Below, in pieces: positions 10,540 to 19,045 of a stretch of 64,000 nt of DNA. Every line of letters begins with the position of its first letter. Position 1 is the first letter of the stretch. Below the pieces are notes generated by a model. It saw nothing but the letters and a program-made list of their open reading frames with translations, was not told the origin of the DNA and searched no databases. Both the position numbers and the translations under genes were made by a program. This stretch comes from Stigmatella aurantiaca. Its GTDB lineage: Bacteria > Myxococcota > Myxococcia > Myxococcales > Myxococcaceae. The stretch lies in the NCBI RefSeq assembly GCF_900109545.1, contig NZ_FOAP01000003.1, positions 124,001 to 188,000 of the forward strand. Reading direction: 5' to 3'.

Positions 10540-10570
10540 CGACACGTCGGACCGGCCCCGCCGACACGTC
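10540..10570 (-). promoter_or_regulatory. Paired direct repeats, possible upstream activating sequence
   Basis: The minus strand has GACGTGTCG at 10570-10562 and again at 10548-10540. The two copies are 22 bases apart, two helical turns, so they face the same side of the DNA. They lie roughly 80-120 bases upstream of the sigma-54 promoter, the usual distance for enhancer sites of sigma-54 activators. Confidence 0.5.
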
Positions 10571-10601
10571 AATGGCAGCCTTTTTCCCCTGGTTTCATGT
10601 T

Positions 10602-12194
10602 TCACGTGTTTCCAGGCACCAACCCCAGCTCCTTGATGCGGCGGCCCAGGGCGCGCTTGGACACCTCGAGCCGCTGGGCCATGGCCTCCAGGTCCCCGCC
10701 ACACTCCTGGTAGCAGCGGGTGAGCTCCTCCACGCTGAGGTCCCCCGCGGTGCGCAGGTTCGGGCTCCGGTCAATCAAGTCGTAGATGGAGGAGCGGGGA
10801 ATCCCCAGCCGGTCGGCCGTGGCCTTCAGGTCCCACGCGCACGCGCGCAGGGCGGTCAGCAGCTCCGGCCCGGTGACTTCCGAGGCCTTGCGCCGCGGGG
10901 CCGCCTTCGGCTCGGGCGCGGAGACGGAGGCCACCGCGGGCCGGCCCGGCCGGGGGGCCTGCGCCGCCTCCAGCTCCTGCTCCAGGCGGGGGTCCAGCCT
11001 CAGGCGCGGCTGCCCCCGGCTGCCGATGATGAGCTGCCGCGAGAGGTTGCGCAGCTGCCGGATGTTGCCGGGCCACGCGTAGCGCACCAGCCGGGCGGCC
11101 AGCGGCGCCGGCAGCCACGGCTCCGCCGACGCATCCTCCGGCGTGAGCCGCCACGCCTCGCCCAGCTCCTCCAGCACCTCGCGGGCGAAGTGGTGGAACA
11201 AGAGCCCGATGTCCTCGCGGCGCTCGCGCAGCGGGGGCACCCGGAGGTCATACCCCGACAGCCGGTGCAGCAGCGGCGCCTTGAAGCGCCCATCCTGGAT
11301 GCGCTCCTCCAACTGCGCGTCCGTCGCGGCGATGAGCCGCACGTCGGTGGCCACCGGCGTGTGGCCGCCCACCGGGTAGATGTCCCCGGTCTCCAGCACC
11401 CGGAGCAGCATCACCTGCACCTCGGGGGGCGCCTCGCCCACCTCGTCCAGGAAGAGCGTGCCGCCGTGCGCCGCGCGGAAGAACCCCTCGCGGTCCCGGG
11501 TGGCGCCCGTGTAGGCCCCCTTGTGGGCCCCGAACAGCTCGGCCGCCGCCAGCTCCTTGGGAATGGCCCCCAGGTTCACGCTGACGAAGGCCTGGTCCCG
11601 CCGCTTGCTGCGCTGGTGGATGGCGCGCGCGATGAGCTCCTTGCCGGAGCCCGTCTCGCCCCGCACCAGCACGGGCACATGGAGGTCCGCCACCTGCTCG
11701 ATGTGGCGGCGCACGCGCTGGATGCCCACGCCCCCGCCCACCATGCCCAGCGGGTCGGCCGTCTCGGCCTGCACGTCCGCCAGGTGCAGCACCAGCACCA
11801 CGCGTCCGGCCAGCTCCAGGACAACGCCCTCGGCCACCTCCTCCCGGGTGAACGCCCACGGGCCCTGCAGCAGCTCCCCGCCCAGCATCACCTTGCTGCC
11901 CTCGCCGGGGTCCAGCCGTACTCCCTCCCCGGGGGCCGGCGAGAACACCAGCGGCTTGCGGCTGAGGAACGGGTCCGCCAGGGGCAGGCCCAGCGGCGCC
12001 CCGGGACGCTGGAAGTCCGGGAGGTTACGCGACACGGCCACCTCCCGGCCGAGCAGGACCGGGTGCAGCAGCAGCCGCTCGCCCACCCGGTGGGGCAGGG
12101 CGTGCGCGACGACGGTCAGCGCGGGAACGAGGCGGGAACGCGGCTCCTGAACCCGCTCCCGGCCCGCAGCCCCCAGGGTGGAGACGTCGGCCAT
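10602..12194 (-). CDS. FHA-type sigma-54-dependent transcriptional activator
   Basis: This 530-residue enhancer-binding protein has an N-terminal FHA-like domain (about 35-125), where [13 protein letters not shown] fits a phosphothreonine-binding loop. The central AAA+ domain has Walker A GETGSGKE, the sigma-54 contact loop GAYTGA (a natural variant of GAFTGA), Walker [12 protein letters not shown] and [11 protein letters not shown]. The C-terminal part has two Fis-type helix-turn-helix units in a row, [19 protein letters not shown] and [19 protein letters not shown]. The start at MADVSTL has GAGGG just upstream; longer starts at 12221 and 12236 exist. It likely responds to a Ser/Thr kinase through the FHA domain and may control the adjacent 43-residue gene. 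Confidence 0.92.
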   Translation of the reverse strand: MADVSTLGAAGRERVQEPRSRLVPALTVVAHALPHRVGERLLLHPVLLGREVAVSRNLPDFQRPGAPLGLPLADPFLSRKPLVFSPAPGEGVRLDPGEGSKVMLGGELLQGPWAFTREEVAEGVVLELAGRVVLVLHLADVQAETADPLGMVGGGVGIQRVRRHIEQVADLHVPVLVRGETGSGKELIARAIHQRSKRRDQAFVSVNLGAIPKELAAAELFGAHKGAYTGATRDREGFFRAAHGGTLFLDEVGEAPPEVQVMLLRVLETGDIYPVGGHTPVATDVRLIAATDAQLEERIQDGRFKAPLLHRLSGYDLRVPPLRERREDIGLLFHHFAREVLEELGEAWRLTPEDASAEPWLPAPLAARLVRYAWPGNIRQLRNLSRQLIIGSRGQPRLRLDPRLEQELEAAQAPRPGRPAVASVSAPEPKAAPRRKASEVTGPELLTALRACAWDLKATADRLGIPRSSIYDLIDRSPNLRTAGDLSVEELTRCYQECGGDLEAMAQRLEVSKRALGRRIKELGLVPGNT

Positions 12195-12292
12195 GTTGCC
12201 CTCGTGCGAGAAGCCATCCATACCGTGACCGCCCATCCTGTCACCGCCAGTGTACCGGAGGGCGGCAGGTGGCGTCCCTTCCTCCCTCGCGT

Positions 12293-12307
12293 TGTCGGAA
12301 TCCGACA
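12293..12307. promoter_or_regulatory. Palindrome in divergent promoter region
   Basis: The site reads TGTCGGA-A-TCCGACA, a perfect 7+1+7 palindrome. It lies between the sigma-54 activator gene (minus) and the response regulator gene (plus). A TAGAAT box at 12348-12353 lies seven bases before the GTG start at 12360, so the response regulator mRNA may be leaderless, and the palindrome would sit near -60. It may be an operator for a dimeric regulator. Confidence 0.4.
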
Positions 12308-12359
12308 GAGCCCGTGTAATCCAAATCCCCCCACGGCGCGGGCTGTCTAGAATCAGGGC

Positions 12360-12728
12360 GTGAGCGTTCCCACTTCGCGAGGCAGCATCCTGATTGTCGA
12401 GGACGATGAGGACATCCGGGCTGCCATGGCCGAGCTTCTCGAGAACGAAGGGTTCGAGATCTCGGTGGCATCCAACGGCCAGGAGGGCCTGGAGGTCATC
12501 GAGCAGATGCCGACCCCGTGCCTCGTCCTCCTGGACCTCATGATGCCGGTGATGAGCGGGGAGGACTTCCTGCGCCACCTGCGCAAGCACCCCACCTTCC
12601 ACGCCCTGCCCGTCATCATCGTGACCGCCAGTGGACGGCAGCCCCTCCCCGGGGCGCAGGGCATCCTCAAGAAGCCGTTCGAAATCGGAGAACTGTTCGC
12701 CACGGTCGCCGCGCACTGTGGTGGATGA
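12360..12728 (+). CDS. Single-domain response regulator
   Basis: This 122-residue protein is a CheY-like receiver and nothing more. Acidic pocket residues lie in IVEDDED, the phospho-acceptor Asp is in LVLLDLMMP, the switch Thr is in IIVTAS and the conserved Lys is in ILKKPF. It has a GTG start. The stop is six bases before the histidine kinase start, so the two form an operon and probably a signalling pair. With no output domain it must act by protein contact or as a phosphate relay. Confidence 0.93.
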   Translation: MSVPTSRGSILIVEDDEDIRAAMAELLENEGFEISVASNGQEGLEVIEQMPTPCLVLLDLMMPVMSGEDFLRHLRKHPTFHALPVIIVTASGRQPLPGAQGILKKPFEIGELFATVAAHCGG

Positions 12729-12734
12729 CGAACC

Positions 12735-14564
12735 ATGGACGGACTGGCCCAACTGCTCTCCACCCGCAGAGAGGACCTGCTGCAGCGCATCGCGAGCAAG
12801 GCCCCGCCCGCGCGCCTGCTCGAGGCACTCCCGGCGCTGCTGGACCGGCTGCAGACCGCGCTGGAGTCCCCCGCGGAAGCCCCCGGGGAAGAAGCCCTCC
12901 CGGACCTGGCGGACGTGGACGCGGGGCCGCTGCGGGCCGGACTGAGCCTCGTCCGGGAGTGCAGCCTCGACCTGTGGGAGGAGACCGGAGGGACGGCGGA
13001 CTTTCCGACGCTGCGGAGGTTCCACCGCTTCCTGGACCAGGCGCTGGAGCAGACCCAGACGGAAGCGGAGGCCGCCACGGCGCGGCGGGTCCAGGTCGAA
13101 TCCCAGGTGCTGCTGGACACGATGCTGGCCACCGCGCCGGTGGGGCTGTGCTTCGTGAGCCCGGAGATGCGCTTCGTGCACCTCAACCACACCATCGCCG
13201 CCTTCAACGGCGTGTCCGTGGAGGAGACCGTTGGGCGCACCCTGCGCGAGGTGGTTCCGCAGATGGCCTCCGACCTCGAACCGCTCTACCGGCAGGTGCT
13301 GGAGACGGGGGAGCCCGTCCTCGACCTCGAAATGTCGGGCACGACGCCGGGCCTGGACGGCGAGCAGGGCTTCTGGCTGGTGAGCTGCTACCCGGTGAAG
13401 GACGCCCAGGGACACACCTTCCTGATGGGCTCGGTGGTGGTGGACCTCACCGAGCGCAAGCGGTCGGCGGACGCGGTGGCGCGCGACGCGGCGAAGCTGG
13501 AGGCCATTCTCCAGAGCATCCCGGACGCGGTGTACGTGGGGGACGCGCGGAACATCAAGCACGCCAATGCCCGGGCGCGCGAGCTGCTGGGCGAGGACCT
13601 GGAGGGGGTGGCGCCCCAGGAGCTGGGACGGCGCCTGACGTGCCGGGCGCCGGACACCGGCGAAGCCATCCTCCCCTCGGACGAGCCCTTCACGCGCGCC
13701 CTCGCGGGCGAGGCCTTCACGCGCGAGCTGGTGCTGTGCCACGCGCGCACGGGCAAGGACTTGTGGATGCGCATCGCGGCGGCGCCCGTGCGCATGGGCG
13801 AGCGCATCGTCAGCGCGGTGGTGGTGGCCACGGACCTGACGGAGCACCAGCAGCGCGAGAGCGAGCTGCGGCGGGCGGCGGAGTTCCGTGAGCGCTTCCT
13901 GGGCATCGTCAGCCATGACCTGCGCAACCCGCTCAACGCCATCTCCCTGTCGGCCGGGGCGCTGGTGCGCGAGGAGGGCCTGTCCGCGCGGGCGCAGAAG
14001 ACGGCCGGCCGCATCGTCCACAGCACCGAGCGGATGGGGCGGATGATCGGCGAGCTGCTGGACTTCACCCGGGGGCGGCTGGGCGGGGGCATCCCCATCA
14101 CCCGGAGGCCCGGGGACTTGCGCCCGCTGTGCCGCCACGTGCTGGACGAGCTGCGGGTGGCCCGGCCCGACCGCGAGGTGCGGCTCAAGGGCGACGGCCA
14201 GTTCCAGGGCGAGTGGGACGGGGACCGGCTGGCGCAGCTCGTGGGGAACCTGGCGAAGAACGCGCTCGACTACAGCCCTGAGGACACGCCGGTGACGGTC
14301 AGCCTGCACGACGAGGGCCACCGGGTGCGGCTGGAGGTACACAACCACGGCGAGCCCATCCCCGCGGAGATCCTCCCCGTCCTCTTCGAGCCCTTCCGCC
14401 GGGGCGTGAAGGCGGAGGACTCGAAGCCCTCCGGGCTGGGGCTGGGGCTCTTCATCGCCCGGCAGATCGCCCTGGCGCACGGGGGCACGCTGGAGGTGCG
14501 CTCGACGCGGGAGGAGGGCACGCGCTTCATCGTGTCCCTGCCCCGGGCGCTCCCGGCCACGTGA
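12735..14564 (+). CDS. PAS-domain sensor histidine kinase
   Basis: This 609-residue protein has no membrane segment and is probably cytosolic. An N-terminal helical region (1-110) resembles an RsbR-type sensor stalk. Two PAS domains follow (about 120-240 and 250-375). The HisKA box is IVSHDLRNPLNAI, with the phospho-acceptor His at about residue 394. The ATP-binding domain (about 480-605) has NLAKNALDYS as N box and SGLGLGLFIARQI as G2 box. It lies in an operon with the single-domain receiver. Its 3' end overlaps the convergent mobA gene by 38 bases. Confidence 0.93.
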   Translation: MDGLAQLLSTRREDLLQRIASKAPPARLLEALPALLDRLQTALESPAEAPGEEALPDLADVDAGPLRAGLSLVRECSLDLWEETGGTADFPTLRRFHRFLDQALEQTQTEAEAATARRVQVESQVLLDTMLATAPVGLCFVSPEMRFVHLNHTIAAFNGVSVEETVGRTLREVVPQMASDLEPLYRQVLETGEPVLDLEMSGTTPGLDGEQGFWLVSCYPVKDAQGHTFLMGSVVVDLTERKRSADAVARDAAKLEAILQSIPDAVYVGDARNIKHANARARELLGEDLEGVAPQELGRRLTCRAPDTGEAILPSDEPFTRALAGEAFTRELVLCHARTGKDLWMRIAAAPVRMGERIVSAVVVATDLTEHQQRESELRRAAEFRERFLGIVSHDLRNPLNAISLSAGALVREEGLSARAQKTAGRIVHSTERMGRMIGELLDFTRGRLGGGIPITRRPGDLRPLCRHVLDELRVARPDREVRLKGDGQFQGEWDGDRLAQLVGNLAKNALDYSPEDTPVTVSLHDEGHRVRLEVHNHGEPIPAEILPVLFEPFRRGVKAEDSKPSGLGLGLFIARQIALAHGGTLEVRSTREEGTRFIVSLPRALPAT

Positions 14565-15150
14565 GGCCGAAGCGCGCCAGGTCCTCGGGGGTGTTCACGC
14601 TCACCCGCGAGCGCAGCGGCGGATCCACGGCGCGCAGGGCCTCCTCGGGCAGGAGCCGGGCGCGGCACCCGGCGAGCAGGCCGCGCAGCGAAGGGTTGTC
14701 CCGCGCGAGGCGCTCGCCCCAAGGGGCGGCGAGCGCGGCCCGGTAGACCGCCAGCAGCGGCTCCACCCGCCCCTCCACCGTGAAGGCCACCGCGTCCACC
14801 TCGGGGCCGCGCGCCTCCATCAGCACGTGAACGGCGGCCGGGGCCACGAAGGGCATGTCGCAGGCCACCGCCATCACCCACTCCGTGCGGGCCGCGCCGA
14901 GCGCCGCGTGAACCCCTCCGGGCGCGCCCTTGCCCGGCACGGCATCCGCCACCGTGCGCAGCCCGAAGCGGGCATAGGGCTCCGGGTGGTTGGCCACCAG
15001 CAGCGTCTCCGCGAACAGCGGGGACAGCGCGAGCAGCCGCTCCAGCACCGGGCGGCCCTCGAACACGAGGAGCCCCTTGGGCACGCCCGACAGCCGCCGG
15101 GCCTGGCCGCCTGCGATCACCGCCCAGGTGACATCCGGGTATGGGCCCAT
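14527..15150 (-). CDS. mobA: Molybdenum cofactor guanylyltransferase MobA
   Basis: This enzyme joins GMP from GTP to molybdopterin to make the guanine dinucleotide cofactor used by DMSO-reductase-family enzymes. The 207-residue chain starts with the nucleotide loop VIAGGQARRLSGVPKGLL, then has VACDMPFV, the metal-binding Asp block, and ends with VSVNTPEDLARFG, all typical of MobA. It diverges from moeA across about 110 bases, and AGGAG precedes the ATG. With moeA, mobB and fdhD next door it forms a cofactor maturation block, presumably serving a formate dehydrogenase or nitrate reductase elsewhere. Confidence 0.93.
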   Translation of the reverse strand: MGPYPDVTWAVIAGGQARRLSGVPKGLLVFEGRPVLERLLALSPLFAETLLVANHPEPYARFGLRTVADAVPGKGAPGGVHAALGAARTEWVMAVACDMPFVAPAAVHVLMEARGPEVDAVAFTVEGRVEPLLAVYRAALAAPWGERLARDNPSLRGLLAGCRARLLPEEALRAVDPPLRSRVSVNTPEDLARFGLTWPGAPGAGTR

Positions 15151-15259
15151 GGCTCCACGCTCCTTCCGGTGGGGTCCTGTCTGTCCAGCAGGCCACCCCA
15201 CCTTTGGGATAGGATTGCCTGCCTGAGGCCCCGTGGGAAGCGCGGGCCTCCGGCCCTTC

Positions 15260-16498
15260 ATGCCCTTGATCTCCCTCGCCACGGCGAGACAGGCCGTGCT
15301 CGACGCCCTCCGCCCCGCGCCCGCCGAGGCGGTGCCCCTGCTGCACGCCCACGGCCGCTTCCTGGCCGCCGCGGTGAGCGCCTCGCGCTCGCTGCCCGGG
15401 TGCGACAACTCCGCGATGGATGGCTGGGCGGTTCGGGCCCAGGAGACCCAGGGCGCCACCCGGGGCCACCCCGTGCGCCTGCGCATCGTGGACACGGTGT
15501 ACGCCGGGGCCCTGCCCTCGCGCGCGCTCCAGCCGGGAGAGGCCGCGCGCATCTTCACCGGAGCGCCCCTGCCTGCCGGGGCCGATGCCGTCGTCCGCCA
15601 GGAGGCCGCCCGGGCCGAGGAGAACGGACAGGTCTCCCTCTTCATCACCGTGCCGCCGGGCCATGACATCCGCCGCGCCGGGGAGGAAGTCCAGGAGGGC
15701 ACGCCGCTGTTTCCCGCGGGCCAGCGCGTGGAGCCCGCGGTGCTGGGGGTGCTCGCCTCGCTGGGAGAGGCCACGGCGCGCGTCCGGCCCGCGCCGCTCG
15801 TGGCCGTGCTCGCCACGGGGGATGAGCTCATTGCCCCCGGCCAACCCGCGCAGCCGCACCAGGTGTACGAGAGCAACCTGCTCCTCATGGCGGCCCTGGC
15901 GCGCGAGGCCGGGGCGGAGGTGCGCTCCACCGGGCGGGCCCGGGACGACGACGCGGAATTGCGCGCGGCGGTGACGCGGCTGGCCTCCGAGGCCAGCGTG
16001 CTCATCACCACGGGAGGGGCCTCCGTGGGAGACAAGGACCGGGTGAAGGGCACCCTGGCGGCCCTGGGGGCGCGCTTCCTCGTGGACGGGGTGGCGCTCA
16101 AGCCGGGCAAGCCGGTGGCGGTGGCGCAGCTCGGGGACACGGTGGTCATCGTCCTGCCGGGCAATCCCGGGGCGGCCACCGTGGCGTGGGATCAGCTCGG
16201 GCGGCCCGTGCTGCTCAAGCTCCAGGGCGTGCACGAGGAGCGGCGGCGCCTGAGCGCCCGGCTCACGGAAGGCCGCCACAAGCAGGCGGGGCTCACCTAC
16301 CTGATCAGCGCCCAGGTGGAGCAGCGGCCGGACGGCGCATGGGCGCGGCTGCGGCCCCAGGGGGCGGGGCAGATTCTCCAGAACGTGGGGGCCGAGGGCT
16401 ACGCGGTGCTCCCGCCGGGACGGGCGGACTTCGCCGAGGGAGACGCGGTGGAGGTGGAGCTGTTCGACCGGCCCCGGTACGTGGCGGCCGAGCCATGA
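15260..16498 (+). CDS. moeA: Molybdopterin molybdenumtransferase MoeA
   Basis: MoeA inserts molybdate into adenylated molybdopterin. The 412-residue protein has the family blocks LPGCDNSAMDGWAV, IFTGAPLPAGADAV, ATGDEL and TTGGASVGDKD, followed by VALKPGKPVAVA and LPGNPGAATVAWD. The start at MPLISLATA fits the family N-terminus; a GTG at 15233 preceded by GAGG is an alternative. The stop overlaps the mobB ATG as ATGA, so the genes are translationally coupled. Confidence 0.95.
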   Translation: MPLISLATARQAVLDALRPAPAEAVPLLHAHGRFLAAAVSASRSLPGCDNSAMDGWAVRAQETQGATRGHPVRLRIVDTVYAGALPSRALQPGEAARIFTGAPLPAGADAVVRQEAARAEENGQVSLFITVPPGHDIRRAGEEVQEGTPLFPAGQRVEPAVLGVLASLGEATARVRPAPLVAVLATGDELIAPGQPAQPHQVYESNLLLMAALAREAGAEVRSTGRARDDDAELRAAVTRLASEASVLITTGGASVGDKDRVKGTLAALGARFLVDGVALKPGKPVAVAQLGDTVVIVLPGNPGAATVAWDQLGRPVLLKLQGVHEERRRLSARLTEGRHKQAGLTYLISAQVEQRPDGAWARLRPQGAGQILQNVGAEGYAVLPPGRADFAEGDAVEVELFDRPRYVAAEP

Positions 16499-17025
16499 GG
16501 GCCCCCCCGGCGGTGAGCATCATGGGCGGCTCGGGCATGGGGAAGACCACGTTGGTGGAGCGGTTGCTGCCAGAACTCCGGGCGCAGGGCTTGCGCGTGG
16601 GGGTGGTGAAACACTCCTCGGATCCGCACCCCCTGCACCGGGAGAACAGCGACACGGCCCGCTTCGAGCGGGCGGAAGCGGCCTTCGTGGCCTTCGCCAC
16701 CCCGGCGGGGGTGCAGCTCACGGTGCGCGAGCCACCGTCGAGCGCCTTGCTGCCCCTGTTGGAGCGCTTCGGGGACACGGTGGATCTGGTACTGGTGGAG
16801 GGCTGGAAGAACGGGCCCCTGCCCAAGCTGGAAGTGTGGCGCGAGGGGCAGGGCCCCCTGCTGGCGGCCGGGCGGCCGGAGGTGGTGGCCATCGTCACGG
16901 ATGCCCCGGTGCTCCCGGAAGGGGCGCCTCAGGGGGCGAGACGGTTTGGCCTGGAGGATGTGCAGGGGCTGGCGGTGTTCATCGCGCGATGGGCGCGAGA
17001 GAGGACTCAAGTTGAGCGACAATAA
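16495..17025 (+). CDS. mobB: MobB, molybdopterin-guanine dinucleotide adapter
   Basis: This 176-residue P-loop GTPase supports MobA in forming the guanine dinucleotide cofactor. Walker A is GGSGMGKTTL at the N-terminus. VGVVKHSSDPH and LVEGWKNGPLPKLEV are the usual MobB blocks, while FVAFATPAGVQL is the sheet region. It starts inside the moeA stop and overlaps fdhD by 14 bases, so moeA, mobB and fdhD form one operon. Confidence 0.93.
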   Translation: MRAPPAVSIMGGSGMGKTTLVERLLPELRAQGLRVGVVKHSSDPHPLHRENSDTARFERAEAAFVAFATPAGVQLTVREPPSSALLPLLERFGDTVDLVLVEGWKNGPLPKLEVWREGQGPLLAAGRPEVVAIVTDAPVLPEGAPQGARRFGLEDVQGLAVFIARWARERTQVERQ

Positions 17026-17887
17026 AGGCGTCACCCAGCGGAAGGTGATGCGGTTCGCGTCGGGGAAGGCAACGCCCTCGGAGCTGGACGCGGTGGCGGT
17101 GGAGGAGCCGCTGGAGATCCGCGTGAGCGGGGACACGGTGGCCATCACGATGCGGACACCGGGACAGGACCGCGAGCTGGCGGCGGGCTTCCTCTTCTCC
17201 GAGGGCATCATCCGCTCCTCGGACGACCTGGGAGGGCTCGCGCACTGCGGCCATCCTGGAAAAGAGGGATGGGGCAACATCATCGAGGTGACGCCCGCGC
17301 CGGGGCTGGTGCTGGACATCGAAAAGGTGAGCGCCTCACGGCGCGGAACGCTGACGACGTCGGCGTGTGGCGTCTGCGGAAGGCGCAGCGTGGACGACCT
17401 GATGGCGATCTGCATGCCGGTGCCACCGGGAGCGGCGCTCTCGCCCAAGGTGGTGGCCCGGGCCACGGACCGGCTGAAAGAGGTTCAACTCAACTTCGCG
17501 CGCACGGGCGGCATGCACGCGGCGGCGGCGCTCGACGCGAAGGGAGAGCTGCTGGCGGCAGCCGAGGACGTGGGGCGGCACAACGCGGTGGACAAGGTGG
17601 TGGGAGACCTGGTGCTGGAGGGCGTGGTGCGCTCCGCGCGAGCGCCCACGCCCCTGGTGCATCCCAGCCTCAAGCATCAACCGTGGGTGCTGGTGGTGAG
17701 CGGACGGGCGAGCTTCGAAATCGTGCAGAAGGCGGCGATGGCGAAGATTCCAGTCGTGGCCAGCGTGTCCGCGGCGAGCTCACTGGCGGTGGACCTGGCG
17801 GAGCGCTCCGGGATTACACTCGCCACGTTCGTGAGAAACGGACGCTTCAACATCTACACGCATCCTGCCCGCCTGGGGGTGGAGTAA
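17012..17887 (+). CDS. fdhD: Formate dehydrogenase sulfurtransferase FdhD
   Basis: FdhD moves sulfur from a cysteine desulfurase to the molybdenum cofactor, which formate dehydrogenases need. The 291-residue protein shows EEPLEIRVSG, GFLFSEGII, the catalytic TTSACGVCGRR with the Cys-x-x-Cys pair, GGMHAAAALD, EDVGRHNAVDKV and VSGRASFEIVQKA. The start is a TTG preceded by AGAGGA at good spacing; longer frames run back into mobB. The cluster implies a bis-MGD formate dehydrogenase elsewhere in the genome. Confidence 0.94.
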   Translation: MSDNKGVTQRKVMRFASGKATPSELDAVAVEEPLEIRVSGDTVAITMRTPGQDRELAAGFLFSEGIIRSSDDLGGLAHCGHPGKEGWGNIIEVTPAPGLVLDIEKVSASRRGTLTTSACGVCGRRSVDDLMAICMPVPPGAALSPKVVARATDRLKEVQLNFARTGGMHAAAALDAKGELLAAAEDVGRHNAVDKVVGDLVLEGVVRSARAPTPLVHPSLKHQPWVLVVSGRASFEIVQKAAMAKIPVVASVSAASSLAVDLAERSGITLATFVRNGRFNIYTHPARLGVE

Positions 17888-17895
17888 ACCGAGCG

Positions 17896-18462
17896 ATGGG
17901 ATTCACCGAATACCTCGACCAGGTGAAGGCCGAAGCGGAAGGAGACGCCTTCTTCCGCCTCCTCAAATCTCAGCTGGCCGCGGGGCACCGAGTGCAGAAG
18001 GTGTCGTTCGTTCCCGCCGAGGGGGGACACCCTCCACGATATCGGTTCCTCCTGGCCCGGATGGGGACCTTGAGCACGCTCGATGTGCCCGCGGGGCAGG
18101 AAGCCATCGAGCACCTCTTGGCGGAGACGCATCAACAGCTCGCCTCACGAGACGATGAAGTGCAGCGCTGCCAGGTGCGGCTGAAGCAAGAAACCGAGGC
18201 ACTGACCCGGCTCCTGGGGCGGGACGCCACGAGGGAAGCAGTGGCCAGCGTCACCCGTGAGCTGGGGGGCCCACAGTCTCTCCGGCTCACCCTGCCCGCC
18301 TCAAGAACGGGTCTCTCACCTGCAGCGAGGCTGGCAGCGGAACGGCTACGGCGCGAATTCGACCAGAACGTGCGCAACCTCTACATCGAGCGAGGCTACC
18401 CACTCGCGGAGGCGGGCCACATCGTGGACGAAGCGCTGGCGCGGCTCATCGAAGCTGGCTGA
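17896..18462 (+). CDS. Hypothetical coiled-coil protein (188 aa)
   Basis: This protein follows fdhD by eight bases and may be the last gene of that operon. The N-terminal part (1-80) is globular. A charged helical stretch rich in Glu, Gln and Arg (about 80-120) looks like a coiled coil, and the C-terminus has NVRNLYIERGYPLAEAGHI. There is no signal peptide or metal motif. A link to molybdenum enzymes is suggested only by position. Its 3' end overlaps the convergent TOPRIM gene by 17 bases. Confidence 0.7.
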   Translation: MGFTEYLDQVKAEAEGDAFFRLLKSQLAAGHRVQKVSFVPAEGGHPPRYRFLLARMGTLSTLDVPAGQEAIEHLLAETHQQLASRDDEVQRCQVRLKQETEALTRLLGRDATREAVASVTRELGGPQSLRLTLPASRTGLSPAARLAAERLRREFDQNVRNLYIERGYPLAEAGHIVDEALARLIEAG

Positions 18463-19045
18463 GGAACGCAGCGAAGCTCGGGCTCTTGCTCGCCAGAGCT
18501 TCCACGTTGACCGACTCGGCAAGGGGAAGGGCCGCTTGCCGCATGGTCGCGCGATCCGGACGCTCGACCCCGTAGAGCAACTGCTTGAGCTGGACCCGGC
18601 CCGAGGGGTCACTCCCCAAGGTCTCGCCCTTCCCTTTGAAGTCATGCCCACGGGCCAGGAGCAGCCAGGTCTCAAGCGCCTGGACGGGCACGGCAAACAG
18701 GTACTTCAAGGCAGGCAGCTCAGGACGCGGCCAGGACAACGGCTCATGAATCCGGGCCGCAGCGCGCAGTTCGCAGAACCGGCAGCCCTTCAAGACCTCC
18801 CCATGAGAGGCCAGATGAGTAGGCCCTGCGCCATCGTTGTCGATGGCGAAGAGTGCCCCGTCGAGCCCCTCACGATGCGCGGCCCTGGCGATGATCGGAG
18901 CCAGCCGAAGTGCACTGGTCCATCCACCACGCGCGAAGCGGTATTGCGTCTCACTGGGCACCACTTCCGACTGAAACACCCGGGAGAGCAGGGCGCGAAA
19001 CACGTCCTCGTCGGTGTCATCCTCGACGCAGAAGGCGAACCTCAT
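18446..19045 (-). CDS. TOPRIM-like (DUF4276-type) partner of AAA ATPase
   Basis: This 199-residue protein starts MRFAFCVEDDTDEDVF, where E8 fits the TOPRIM glutamate, and has LFAIDNDGAG (D69 and D71), which fits the DxD metal-binding pair. VPVQALETWLLL later matches DUF4276-type proteins. TOPRIM folds of this kind cut or bind nucleic acid. Its ATG overlaps the ATPase stop as ATGA, so the two are made together. ATPase plus TOPRIM pairs occur in OLD-like and PARIS-like phage defence; which class this belongs to cannot be told here. Confidence 0.75.
   Translation of the reverse strand: MRFAFCVEDDTDEDVFRALLSRVFQSEVVPSETQYRFARGGWTSALRLAPIIARAAHREGLDGALFAIDNDGAGPTHLASHGEVLKGCRFCELRAAARIHEPLSWPRPELPALKYLFAVPVQALETWLLLARGHDFKGKGETLGSDPSGRVQLKQLLYGVERPDRATMRQAALPLAESVNVEALASKSPSFAAFLSQLR

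Noticed and set aside
12195-14480. Upstream extension of the sigma-54 activator frame
   Set aside because: It runs antisense through the response regulator and kinase genes; the FHA domain begins just after the chosen start.
15151-15259. Molybdenum-cofactor riboswitch between mobA and moeA
   Set aside because: The gap is about 110 bases and shows no stem pattern I can match.
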